Source: Torreya grandis (Eukaryota > Streptophyta > Pinopsida > Cupressales > Taxaceae). Taken from it: 64,000 nucleotides of DNA. The notes beneath the pieces were generated by a model. That model was not told where the DNA came from and ran no database searches. It saw only the letters and a program-made list of their open reading frames with translations. The DNA lies in contig JARHVA010004803.1 of the NCBI GenBank assembly GCA_037957365.1, positions 739,501 to 803,500 of the forward strand. Direction: 5' to 3'. Shown here in pieces: positions 1-10,982 of the stretch; the first letter of the stretch is position 1, and every line of letters begins with the position of its first letter. The position numbers and the translations under genes were made by a program.

Positions 1-1729
1 AAGAAATAAAGAGTGAAAATGATTAGAATAAGGAATAATTTGGATCAAATAGAAAAGCTCAATATTAGGAGTTACACAAAAGATAAAAAATTACCCCACT
101 AGAAAATAAAAAGTCCTAAAAATTGAAACATCACTGGAACCCTTCAAAAGGCACTTAATCAAAGACTGACTCATTAGTAATGCCCACCCCAATGGTCAGG
201 GGCACAACCTCCTCTTCCTTGAGGCAAAAATAGAAACAACAATCCATTATGTGTTGGAAACACAACCACTAAGAGGGAGAGGGGGAGGTAGGGGTGAATC
301 AAACATTAAAAAATCTTACAACTTTAGTTTATCATTCATGAACCATCAAAGAAATATAGTGAACTAGCAACACATCAAGAACCATTCATATGAGCATGAC
401 ATAATAGCATAATACATAAAACATTTATTTTAGTGGGAGACCTTCAAGGTGAAGAAAACCCACTAATATCAGAAAATGGACTATAGTATTAAAATACAAA
501 CATCAAGATTTAGTGAAACACCAACTTCACCTGGAGCACGAACCCCAACTAGTTAATCACCCACTTGACTAGGCTTTAGAAAGCACCTACTTGTAAGGAG
601 GCACCAACCCCCTGGATGACTCAGAGCCAACTTAGCCACCTAATTTATTTGATCATCTTTAGGACACCTTGTTTCTCAACCAACTGATGATGACAACCTC
701 TTTATCTCTTCACACTCTTCGCCCTCTCAAACTACCTTCTAAGCTTTTTCATTAAACTAGGTCTCTTTAAGATAGATTAGGTCATTTGACCTTGATAGTC
801 ATCTATAGTACCCATGTTATATCTTCATGATAATTTTGTTCACACTTATGATTGTATACAAGACCTCTTTTATCTCTTCAAAGTGATATATCTTCCACTT
901 CAACTCACTCGTACTCTAACTAGTCAATTAGGCCTATTAGGCCTTATTCTTACACTAAGCTCTTGCTCATACACCTCTTGGTCTACCATACACACTTTGC
1001 CACTTATATTTTCTATAAAATAGGCCTTAATACATACCAAAAAAATGAATCAAGCATTATAATAGGTTGGTCATAGCATATAGGACCAAAACCTCTTTGA
1101 GTCCTTAAGGAGACCTAATTCAATTAGGCCTTCATTAGCACACGTTACCCTTTGATATTCTTGGATCACTTTAAAATTTCATACATGGAAGGAACACTTC
1201 ATATTCCATTCAAATAGACACATAATAATCTCATCTTAGGTCCATGACACTTTTTATCTCCAACTACCACTTGAAGCATGCCATTAGTAATATTCATAAT
1301 TAGGCATGTGCATACCCAAAAAGTCTATCTTGAACTACTAAAGATAAACACCAATTAGCTAAATAACCATGAAAATAAAATGTATACATAGAACCTTCAA
1401 TACCTCAACAACTTCACCAAGTGCATTATACTTCATTACATATGGAAAAAAGACTCAAAAACACTCATGCAACTTACTCACTCAAAACTGTCAATTTTCT
1501 TTAAAGACCAATCATGGTGATTTTGACCTTCAAAACCTATATGACAACTTTAAAAGACTCATAATGCATGTATATGATCCTATGTGATCATTATACCATT
1601 CTTAGATAGAAAGATAATATGATCAAATGGCAATATTGGTCTTGGAAACTAATTTCATAATTTTGTACCTCATTGTCTCATTTGAACCAGATATGTCAAC
1701 TTATGAGCAACATTTTCATCATTGCTACT
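1..1729. other. Unassigned repeat-like flank
   Basis: No reading frame here resembles a known protein. The stretch is AT-rich non-coding DNA. A purine tract at about 271-294 (AAGAGGGAGAGGGGGAGG and onward) looks like a retroelement polypurine tract, and a 7+1+7 palindrome (CCTAATT-C-AATTAGG) lies at 1114-1128. Neither could be tied to a second LTR copy in the window. Confidence 0.4.
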
Positions 1730-1845
1730 TGTATATATTAAGCCTAACATTAACATGGAAACACAAGGAACAAACATAAGAAATATAGTAGGTAACCATA
1801 ACCACATAGTCTATATTGATCTCAACAAAAATTCATCATCTTCTT

Positions 1846-1918
<73 letters not shown>

Positions 1919-2092
1919 GACTATTAACATTGTTATCATACTATGGCATCAAAAGAGGAGACTGTTCATCTTCTATCTTTTTACAAGTCATGGAAGAGAG
2001 GACAAAATACATATAGCCAATAACTACTTACATAATGCATGAATATTTGAAGAATATCTTGAGCATCTTTACTTATCTACTTTCTTCTCACA
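1730..2092 (-). repeat. LTR-like direct repeat, left copy (probable G1 3' LTR)
   Basis: The sequence from CCTAACATTAACATGG (1743) to TTTCTTCTCACA (2092) matches 33163-33479 in the same orientation, with frequent substitutions. It differs by a long TA expansion. TG/CA-like ends can be placed at 1730 and 2092. A purine stretch (GAGAAAGTG on the minus strand) sits just inside, as expected next to a 3' LTR of a minus-strand element. The exact ends are uncertain because similarity fades before the TG. Confidence 0.55.
1848..1914. repeat. (TA)n microsatellite
   Basis: Uninterrupted TA dinucleotides run for about 67 bases inside the left LTR-like repeat. The partner repeat at 33.2-33.5 kb has only a short ACATATATATAG there, so this expansion arose after the two copies separated. 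Frames of alternating Ile and Tyr over it are not genes. Confidence 0.95.
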
Positions 2093-3649
2093 ACACTTTC
2101 TCATACTTAAAATGTTATTTCTTCCTGAGATAATGTCATCGGTTCATCTGATAGTGTACTAAGGGTAGAATCTAAGAAAATAGATAGACTGACAAGAGTC
2201 ACAATAATCGCCCAAGGTATTTTTTTTTCACCTCTTATACACTACCTAGTCATGCTTTCAATTTTTTAGCTAAGTAGTGTATGAATGTATCACCCTTTTG
2301 GGTTTTGAATAGGCTATCTTAACTAGATGGCCATCCTTTATGGGTTTTAAACCATCCTGGTCCTACTTATTACATTAGTCATTTCCCATACAAAAATTGT
2401 TTACAAAATTACAAAACTTGTGCCTTGTGTAGTACTTAACTAGAGGGAGGTGGCATTGTTGTGGAATAGCACTAGCTAGCATGAACCTTGGCCCCTAACT
2501 ATGTAGCCTTACACTACATGATGACTTGTTGGAGCTCAAATAGTGGCTTATAAACTAAAACATTAATGATCTAGGCCACCTTATTATAGAATGGATCTAG
2601 CTCACTTTTGTAGGTGTGCCAGTTGAGCATCACTTTTTGGACCATGTGGATAAGGATGTGTATTGGTACATGATATTCAATAATTTGTTTCAAGTCTGAG
2701 TCCTTAGTGGTGCTCATGTTTGTATTTATATTACTGACCTTCATTTGTATTTCACTACTTAACTGCTCCAACTTTTTTGCATGAAATTCTACTTAGAGAC
2801 CTAAAAATGAAATACATCATAAGTAATGTTTCTAGTCAATGATTTGATTATACACATTGTCCCTAGCATTGAATTATTCTTGAAGATCAAAGTGATTTTC
2901 ATCCATTGATGTATTCTATGTATGGTTATCTTACGCATTGTAGCTACAGTGAAATCTACACTGGGACTGGTGAGAGATTTTTCAATTTGCTTCTTCTAGT
3001 CCAGAAGACTTCATGTGATTTGATGATCTTAGAGGGATTCGATATCAATCATGCTTTGATAATCCTCCAGTAGAGAAATCAAAGCAGTGGTCTCAATTTT
3101 CATACTCTGACCCAATGTCCCAACTACACAAAGTTATTAGGTTTTGCCAACCTTTTGTGAGCTCAGTGACCAATGTCTTGAGCCTATGTTGGTCAGACAT
3201 CATTTGGTCCCTGATTACTCGAGAGGCCAAATCTGGGTGGGTATATTCAATCATGTTTATTAATTCTTGAAGGTGAGCCTTGAAATCCATGTTTTCTACC
3301 TTTGAATGATCTTGTTCTTGCTCGAGGGAGGCAACCTTCTGCAAGATTTATTCCTAAAAAGCTACAACACCCTCCATTTATTTATTCAAAGGCAACTAGG
3401 AGACATCAATTGAAGCCTCCTGCTTGACTAAAAGTGCGGTAAATATGATTAAAAATGATGTAGGGTCTAGGCATGGCATAATAATAAGTGGAATGGATAA
3501 GGTAGTATGTTGAGTAGTGACTTCAAGAATGTCCCAAAGTTAGACACCTCCTAATGGTAATTTGGGTTGATGTGATGTTGACTGTGTGGTTATTGTTGCT
3601 TGTTGTTGCACTGTGGCCTCTACTACTAGCTTATTTTGTTGTGTAGTGT

Positions 3650-4320
3650 CTTTAGTCATCTTTCATTTGCCTTCATCCTCCTCTTGTTTCTTCTTATTTT
3701 CTTCTTCCTCCCTCTTCTTTCTCTCGTCCTCTTCCTCTTGCTTAATTTTCTCTTCTTCTTTATTTTTTCTCTTCTTCCTTTTCTCTCTCTTTCTTATTTT
3801 TCTCTACTTCTTCTTCCTTTTTGTTTTCTTCTATAGCCATGGCCATAGCCTTGGCTTTCTCTTGTGCATCTTGGGCCTATGCATGTGTTTATTCTTGAAC
3901 TTGTTCTTTTGTTTGTTGTTACCACAAGGATTCATCATCCTCATCCTTCTTTCTAGTAGCTTCCTCTACCTACTATTGTGTCCTACTTTCTCTTTTCTTC
4001 TTCTTATTTTTTCTTTTCTCTCTCTTTTTGTTCTTTATTTATTACATTAACTACTTCCTATGATTTCTTGGCCACATCTATGGCCTTCTAAATGTTTTCC
4101 TCTACATCTTTGTCTTATTTTGTGGCCTTAGCTTCTTCATCTTCTTGCATGGCCTGTTGTTATTGCATTTCTTTTTTATTTATCTTCTTTTCTTCTTTCC
4201 TCGGATGGCATTCAACTACACAGATAGCTTCTTCCTTGGTGTCCTACTTCTCCTCTATTATTGGCTGCTCTGGTATAAGATCCTTAACATATTGAGCCTG
4301 TGGAGATGGTGATGAATCAA
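3650..4320 (-). other. Lys/Glu-rich low-complexity coding remnant
   Basis: The plus strand is almost all pyrimidine (CTTCTTCC-type tracts), so the minus strand encodes runs of Glu, Lys and Arg such as EENKKEEEVEK, followed by a Gln/Thr-rich stretch. This suggests a charged single helix or coiled coil within the accessory ORF. The Phe/Ser/Leu-rich plus-strand frame over the same bases is a shadow. Confidence 0.5.
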
Positions 4321-5185
4321 CTGGTCACACCTATGATATTGAAACATGCACCTTCCTTCTCCCAATCATAACCAATCTACATTTGTGTGGTGGTGTAGCA
4401 AATGCAAGGGTAGGTTATGCTTCCTTTGCACCAAATTTTCATCCAAATGTGCACTCTTCTAAGGTAGTGGAGAGCCTAGACTCCCATCTTGTTTTTGATT
4501 TGTGCGCTATTTGTTTAGGTGGGCTCTCAAAGAGAGGTACAAAGTTGTCTTTAGCTATGAAGGTTGGTACAAGTTATGGATGGAAGAAGTCCATTCTACA
4601 TTGTATTTTTTCTTCTTATTCTCAAAATATGTCAATGATGATGGAATGTGGGTAGGATGGTAGGTCCACCCAAAGCTCTAGGGGAACCTATTTTTTCACT
4701 TGAATTGTGTGTACCACCTTCCAAAATAAGAACTCATTTTCGTCTTCCCCATAATAGTCTCTATCCATATCTACCATCATAACCTGGTAGATTTTCTACT
4801 TGTCTGTATCCATTTGGATGAGGTCACATGAGCTCACAATCTATGGCACCTTAGGATCATCCTTCCAGGTCACAGTGTTTTATGTCATTCACTTTGTAGG
4901 AGGGGATATTAAATGAGGGTTTTCTTTGTGCCTTCCCTTCTATTGTTATGAGCTAGTTATGAGAACTGGTTATTGTGAGGTAGTAATATATGTGCCAGGT
5001 GGTATAGATTGTAAGTGGGATGTATGCCTAGCTATGAATTGTTTTTGTCAATCCACTTTATCCTATGCCATATCCATTGTGACAAAGAAGGGAATCATTG
5101 GAAAAGGTGATCATGGTGGCTTATGGATGGTGATAAAAACTCCTTTGGGTAGAAGGGCAAATGTGGTGTGCCTAGGTAGGTATTG

Positions 5186-5190
5186 CATGA
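5186..5190. repeat. Target-site duplication of E1, left copy (CATGA)
   Basis: CATGA immediately precedes the TGTTGACGTC start of the left LTR and is repeated exactly at 13024-13028 right after the ACTCTACA end of the right LTR. Confidence 0.9.
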
Positions 5191-5917
5191 TGTTGACGTC
5201 TTAAAATTGTGTTAGATCTTAATCAACAACAATGGGAAGTTTCAAGCTGTGGGACAATGTGGCTTGAAAATAACCTCCAGATTTTAAAGAAGTTGGTCTC
5301 TTCTTTTATATTGGGTGTTGGGGAAAAGGGATAGGAGACTAAATAGAAATGCAAAATGTAGGAATTGAAACCTAACTATGGCAATGCACATAAGATTAAT
5401 CCTAATCCTAACCTGAGCACAGTGAAACTATTATGTGATTCTATTACATTTAAGAGAAGACAAGTGCATGATCAATGTAAAAGATTGGAATAACAGAAAT
5501 AGAGGCTCACAACAGGGGAGTCTTTTGCTAAGATACAGGAATTGTCAACAAAGGCATAGTGTTCAATCTTCTTAATAGAATCTTCCAATCACATAGGAGG
5601 CACAGAAGTCATGCACAGTCATGTAAATCTTCAAATTCAAGAAAATGAGACAAAAGCAAATAACATGTCCAATCACCGCACTAGAAAATCTACAGTATAG
5701 ACTACTTTGCAAACAACACAGATAACATCAACAAAGGCATGGAGCTCAAATTTCCTCAATTCATTCAGCCACATAAGGGACACAAAAACATGCATGATTA
5801 CATAAACTTTACAACTCAAGAAAATTGAGACAAGAGCAAATGATATTATTGGCCACAAACTTCAGATAGTCTAAAACTATGAGAATTCCCCCTCCCTAGA
5901 TTTTACAATTCTTCTTC

Positions 5918-5924
5918 TTTTATA
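5918..5924 (-). promoter_or_regulatory. TATA box in E1 left LTR
   Basis: The minus strand reads GGGGCTATAAAAGAAGAAG. The same site is conserved in the other LTR at 11711-11717. This places U3 on the 7197 side and fits minus-strand transcription. Confidence 0.6.
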
Positions 5925-6344
5925 GCCCCAAATACATAAATAAATAATAATAATTTGAACTTTGGCACATTTAATGCTTTGAAAAGCCATGCTAGAGAAG
6001 AAAGGCTGCCCTTAACTGTAGCATGGTGATTCCTGACTAGTTCCTATCTTCGTGCCTAAATTTCAAATTTCATCACCTACTGGGCCGCTCAACTGTCTAT
6101 TCTACCTCCATTGTTAGGAGACAAATAGACGGTGTCTTCAATGCTTGCAAGCCCCAAAAAAACTACCTGGTGTACTGCTCCATCTACTTGAATTAACTCT
6201 CACCAAATTTCCCTCCATTTTTGTTGTAACAGGTAGACGGGCACTCTATTTTGTTTGTAATGGGAGAGGAACCTTAGCCAACTTATGAAAAACTCTCCTT
6301 TACACATCAAAAAATGACATTTGGTGCTCTCTGTCAGGTTCATC

Positions 6345-7070
6345 AAAGACACATGGCCCTCTCCCTTTCCTTGGCTATGCTGTAGATTTATTCAAGACTC
6401 ATAACAGGCTCTTACAAATGGCAACACTTGGCAGCTTTTGTGGATTTTGAAGTAACACCCGAGGCCAACCACAACCTTTATTCAGCAATGAAACTCGAGG
6501 ATGATCTCTCAAACGTTGACACGTGGAAATCTCTACTGCTCCTGGGAAGATACGTGGCACCTTCCACTACATTTTGGGGATGGGGTAGAAAGGGACCGAA
6601 GAGTGACACTTGGCAGCCTCCGTTGCTCTTAGCACTTAAGCAAAATGAAAGGACACCTTTATGCGTTGAACGAAATCATTGGACCAAAGTCTCTCGGATG
6701 ACGACACGTGGTGGCTTGCAATTTTTCTCCAAAAAGGTATTTCAGAGCCTCTGCAACTTCCACTTGGCACTTTTTGCCTTCTCTATTGCTTTATGTTGAA
6801 AGTCTTTGAATGAAGTGTGGACACCGATATGAGATGTAGATGTTGACACGTGGTGCATTCCACTTAATTTCTATTGGGTATGTGGCACGGTCCATGATTC
6901 TTAAAGGTTACAAAAAGGGGACTCGAGGAACGCCAATTGTCAACTTTGTCTCCTTGAAAGTGACACTTGGCAGCATCTGCTTGAACTAATACTTGGGTAA
7001 AAAAGAGATGAAGGAAACAAGAAGTGAAACAGACCTACTTGGAGGGTGACACTTGGCAACTTCCACTGCA
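6345..7070. promoter_or_regulatory. Array of G-box-like CACGTGG / CACTTGGCAGC motifs in E1 U3
   Basis: CACGTGG or ACGTGGC occurs near 6512, 6551, 6705 and 6846. The related ACACTTGGC or CCACTTGGC occurs near 6425, 6608, 6762, 6963 and 7050, and CACATGGC near 6352 (CACGTGGC in the other LTR at 12143). Most copies are conserved in the second LTR. CACGTG is the plant G-box bound by bZIP and bHLH factors. A role as an enhancer array upstream of the TATA is inferred. Confidence 0.55.
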
Positions 7071-7585
7071 TCTCAACACTTAGGCAAAATGAACCAGCCC
7101 TCTACTTCAAAATTTTTTTGCTTCACCCAAAGAACCAAAATTACAGTGCTCGACTAAAAATAATTGAATACGACGTAGAGTAGGAAATTACTCTATAGTT
7201 ATTGGTGACCATCAGGACTTTTGAGCCTACTCAAAAAAAACCTGACTCTCGATCGATCAAATTTTCAAAATTTATAGCTTCAAAAGAGTTGTCTGGAAGA
7301 TAGACCACTCATGGTTGGATAATCCTTGCTTGTTCTACAACTCATCAAAAGCCAAATCCAAGCTAATGAGATCCTTGTGCGAGAAGGTTTGTAGGAATTG
7401 GGCAGTGGCTTTCAGCTTGGATTCTAGCAAGAAAATAGGAATTAGAATAGTTTTGACCTCAGAGGTTGGAGAATCATCCTACAAGCTCTAAAAATTGTTT
7501 GATCCCTTTGCCTGGCTAGCATCAATGGTTGGATTTGGTCCACCATTAGCACCATCCTCACATCTAGAAATGGGGAAGGAAGGCC

Positions 7586-9028
7586 TAGTCACACCAGATC
7601 TTCAATGCATTGCCTCATGTTTCCAATGCCTTCATTGACAACATCGAGACAGCTTCTGTAGTTGTTGGCTATGGCATTATGATTGAGCTCCTTATTGACC
7701 CATTTTGTGGTAGCCATTCTATTATGAATCCCTATAGCTACCAATGTTACATCCCTTGAGCTGTAGAGCTTCTCCAGTAAAGAATGAGAGTCTGTGACTC
7801 TCTGGGAGATCATGGCCAGAGTGCTCTGTAATGGATTCTTGACCATCTCGCATAGTTGCTATGCGTGGCATAGGAAGGTGAAAAGTGGCCTAAGCTAGAG
7901 AATATTTAAAGAGATTCTCTCCCATGCTGACTTGTAGATTTCCTTCACTAGCTGCACCATTTTGACACCTCTTGGCGTATTGGCTAGCTCAATTTCTAGT
8001 TGCGTGGTCCGCTGCTGCTCTGCCTGGAGCTAGGTTTGAAAATTTGCACCTTTATTCTATTCTTCTAGCAACCTTTGCAATGATTGGGTAACCTGTAGTT
8101 GGAGTCCTTCAACTCTTCCCTACAATGTTGCAATTTCCCATCTTAGAGCTATTGCTACATCCTTGGCAAGTACAAGCTCTACTTTCAAAGAATCATTTTG
8201 GGCCTGAATTACCTGTTGAGTCTGGAGGGAAAAAGTATCTTGCAACTATTTTTGGAGACTAGCTATCTCATTGTCCTTCTAGTTTATTTGTTTGGCCAAA
8301 CTATTGTAGTTTGCCTTTTCTATGGCCAGGTCGGCCTCCATCTTCTATAGTCTCCTTGATATCCTCAAATAATCTTCTGTGACCGTAGAAGTGGATTCGG
8401 TCATGAGCTTGACTCTGTCTTGAGGCCTGAACAGGGACATGTCGATGGCCACTATGTTCATGGTGTAGTCTTCCAGCCACATTTGTTCGCTTGACTTGGC
8501 AACGTTGGGTGACAAATGGGTCACCGTCAGCTACTATTGAATGGGGTCAAATTGTGACCTCAAATGTGGCACCACTAGCACTTTATTCTCTTTACTCCTC
8601 TTCTTCTCCAATCGGGCTTCTCTTGCCTTCCTTGCAGCATTAACCTGCATCTGGAAGGTGGAAGGGGACACAATATATCCCCCTGCAAAGGGAAATCCTT
8701 GTGGCAGGCCGTATTGGAGAGCCATTGGCTGGCTAGGGGTGAGTTGAAGGGGCATTTTTCTGGGAATGGAGTGGAAGAAATAAGGTAATGTTAAGGCTTG
8801 AGGCATCAAGGATGAAGTGAGTTGTGAAATGGGAATGGTAGTAGTGGCAGTAGTTGTCATTTGGCTAGGTGGAGGCATGGATTGAGAGAGAGGAGGGGGA
8901 GTAATTGCTACCTAAGGAGAAGTTGCAGTGCTCTGCATTGGGCACTATGAAGGTTGTTCTTCCTCTTTTGGGTCCAATTGGAACTGCACCCTTCTTCTCT
9001 TCTTGGGTGTTTTTGATGTTCCCACCAT
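7586..9028 (-). pseudogene. E1 ORF2: basic-cluster, coiled-coil protein with twelve TAG stops
   Basis: One minus-strand frame can be followed from an ATG at 9028 for 480 codons to a TGA at 7586-7588. The N-terminus has a basic cluster PKKRRRV that resembles a nuclear localisation signal. A Pro/Ser/Thr/Gln-rich segment follows, then after about residue 227 a long heptad-like coiled coil rich in Leu, Gln and Glu. Twelve in-frame stops occur, all TAG, at places where Gln fits the surrounding sequence (first bases at 8947, 8914, 8536, 8533, 8347, 8281, 8248, 8122, 8059, 8032, 7897 and 7861). I recognise no protein family. It could be a gag-like structural protein or a captured host gene. E2 has no counterpart. 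Confidence 0.6.
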
Positions 9029-9464
9029 CTCTAAATCTCTTGTATAATAACTTGGTATGAACCTTTTGCAAGATAAGAACATGCTTGCTGCAACAAATTT
9101 CACTAGGTGCCACAATCACAATGAGAAAGATATTTTTTTAGGAATGCTTGGGAGTTTGTAAACTTTAAAATTTGCTAAGGGATTTTTATGGGCCTATCAA
9201 GTCCTAAATAGCATTAAATTAAGGCGATCGTTAGCAAATCCTACTCAATCTTTGGGAAACAGTGAGGTGGACACATTATGTGGTGCAAGGTACCTTGGAG
9301 ATTTCAAAAGATTTGGGGAAGCATTTATTGTGGTAGAAAATAAAGAATTAAAGAATTTCTAAGACACCGACTCTACGTTTAAAACACTTATTTTAAAGGA
9401 AAAGTGGGAAAGCAAAAAAACAAAACAAAGCAATGTGGGAATGGAAACTACCTAACTACATTAA

Positions 9465-10934
9465 TTACAAATCCTTATTTTCCTTCAAGATCAAAAACAA
9501 ACTTTCCCACGTCCTTTTTCGGACAAGCCAACTTGTGTTGCCATACCAGTGATTCAATAGATATGTCGTTGATGGAATGTTCTCTGCACTAGCCACATAG
9601 GTCTGCCTGCACTCAAACGAGTCTAAGCAAAACATGTATTCGACACCTATGAACTCTTCTTGTCCTTGAATGCTCATCAAATACTGGTTCTTCATGTTGT
9701 CGAGTGTCATCAAGAAATCATGGGCTATTGGTTCTTCATGATGTACCTTTTGATATCCATTATCTTTCAACACATCTTCTTCAGATTCCAACTTTATTTC
9801 ATCATCATGCTCCTTGATGACTTCATCCTCTTGTAAGGATGAATTAAAAAGTTGGCATCTCTTATGCATACTCATTTGAATCTCAGGGCTTTCTTCTTCA
9901 TTTGAAACCAGATCAGCACCTCCTATCTCAATGACTTTGTCGAGGGAGTGTCCATATTCCTCCATATCCTCTTACAAAGTGAGGAAAAAATCTGAAATGA
10001 TCTCCTCCTCATTAGAAGTTAAGGAAAAAGCTTGCAACTTATCCTCTTGCTCATCAAAAGGGGAGTCTATGGTGATCTCCTCCTCTTTTGTACTGATGTA
10101 ATCTTCTTGTTTGGCCATGAATTGAACGTATTCTTCTACATACTCAATTGCTTCCTTTAAAATATATTCTTCTTTGAAAAGGGGGAAAGAAGAAGGCTGT
10201 GATGGAAAATAAGAAGCTTCTTGAGTAAGGGTGGAAGGAATTTGAGGGGAAAGTGAGAGCTCAGGATCCTCTTCCCTTGCTGCTATCATAGACTCTTCAT
10301 TATTGGGGAATTGGTCTTGACGATTTTGACCTTGTTCACGAATAGGGGTGGCATATGTTTGATATGGGATTTGTGGTGGTCGGTATGAAGTTTGGTAGAC
10401 TTGGTAAGGCTAGTTCTCATGAACGCTTAGCCTCTCTTCTAGGAACGCAATCAATCGACACACTTCTAACATCTCATATGTAAGTTCTTGCCAATTTGCC
10501 CTCTCAATGGGATCCCACTCACTTTTAATCATGTCTATTGTATCCCTTACTTGATAGATGATATGACAAGGAATCTCTTGGCCATATCCCCTACTGTTGT
10601 CAAGCTCTAACACATATTTTTTAAATCCCAGCAATGCTTTTTTGAAAGTGAAAATAAGGTTAGGTTCAACATGGGATGAGACATATTGGGGGCACTGGGC
10701 ATAAGACTGATGTGGCTCATAAAAATATGCATCCTCATTACTTGACATGATTCTAGGAGAAGCTTGTTCTTGATTAAACATATTTGAAGGAGAATAAGAC
10801 TCATAGCTATGAGTTATAGAGTTATACATACCAAAGGGATTTCTTGATGATACTGCTTTATTGGCTGGTGATGCAGAGTCATTGTTGGTGTCAATAAAAA
10901 CCTCCAAAGGTAGATTGGCTGAAGAATACACCAA
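9465..10934 (-). pseudogene. E1 ORF1: acidic protein shared with E2
   Basis: A single minus-strand frame of 490 codons starts about 50 bases after the primer site. It has only two internal stops (TAG at 10410-10412, TAA at 9972-9974). The N-terminal part is Ser/Tyr/Asn-rich, then comes a helical segment with WDPIERANWQELTYEM, then a Glu/Asp-rich second half. Two blocks align with the E2 ORF. One is FPLFKEEYILKEA...EEEITIDSP (10187-10059) against SPLLKEELVFQEA...EEEIVIDTP. The other is a gap-free 43-residue block (9719-9591) centred on IQGQEEFIGVEYMF against FQGQIDYINVRGMF. The position directly inside the 5' LTR is where gag usually lies, but no gag fold or zinc knuckle is visible. Function is unknown. 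Confidence 0.65.
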
Positions 10935-10958
10935 AATTATTCAACTCCTTGAAAGATT

Positions 10959-10982
10959 GGTCCCACTAGGCATGCCACAAAC
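10959..10982 (-). other. E1 primer-binding site
   Basis: Reading the minus strand from the LTR edge gives GTTTGTGGCATGCCTAGTGGGACC in two parts: a short spacer, then TGGCATGCCTAGTGGGACC. E2 has TGGCACGCCCGGTGGGACC at the same place. The initial TGG is expected for a site pairing with a tRNA 3' CCA end. I did not assign the tRNA. Confidence 0.7.

Larger units (their letters stand above)
2550..5190 (-). pseudogene. G1 accessory ORF remnant, distal part
   Basis: A degraded minus-strand frame runs leftward from the E1 target site. Just past the junction it is open over phrases such as MQYLPRHTTFALLPKGVF and IPPGTYIT (5190-4950), then continues with stops. Around 4300-3650 it becomes Lys/Glu-rich, and at 3344-3093 it has an alpha-helical stretch (LQELINMIEYTHPDLASR). 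The same frame continues upstream on the other side of E1 at 13024-13300. It lies downstream of integrase in the G1 order, where some plant Gypsy elements carry an additional ORF. I do not recognise the protein family. Stops of all three types occur, so it is inactive. Confidence 0.5.
5191..7197 (-). repeat. E1 LTR, left copy (3' LTR)
   Basis: It aligns with 10983-13023 over its whole length. It begins TGTTGACGTCTT and ends ACTCTATA, where the other copy ends ACTCTACA (C to T). The right copy is about 34 bases longer, from an extra stretch near 12365. A series of CACGTGG and CACTTGGCAGC motifs lies at 6345-7070. Confidence 0.95.

Noticed and set aside
271..294. Purine/G-rich tract as a polypurine tract or G-quadruplex
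   Set aside because: No matching LTR was found beside it, and the G-runs are too few for a confident quadruplex.
3586..4050. Long plus-strand frame rich in Phe, Ser and Leu
   Set aside because: It is the antisense of a purine-rich Lys/Glu coding stretch on the minus strand and has no membrane-protein pattern beyond composition.
6428..6799. A 123-codon plus-strand frame inside the E1 LTR
   Set aside because: It runs antisense to the element, lies in the promoter-side LTR and is not kept as one frame in the second LTR copy.
8980..9000. Viral origin for E1 ORF2 because PKKRRRV resembles a viral nuclear signal
   Set aside because: Short basic clusters of this kind are common in nuclear proteins, and nothing else in the ORF or element is viral beyond ordinary LTR structure.
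7586..9028. Alternative genetic code with TAG read as Gln
   Set aside because: Other ORFs in the window use CAG and CAA normally and end at ordinary stops, and the gene family and retroelements are those of plants. Deamination explains the pattern more simply.
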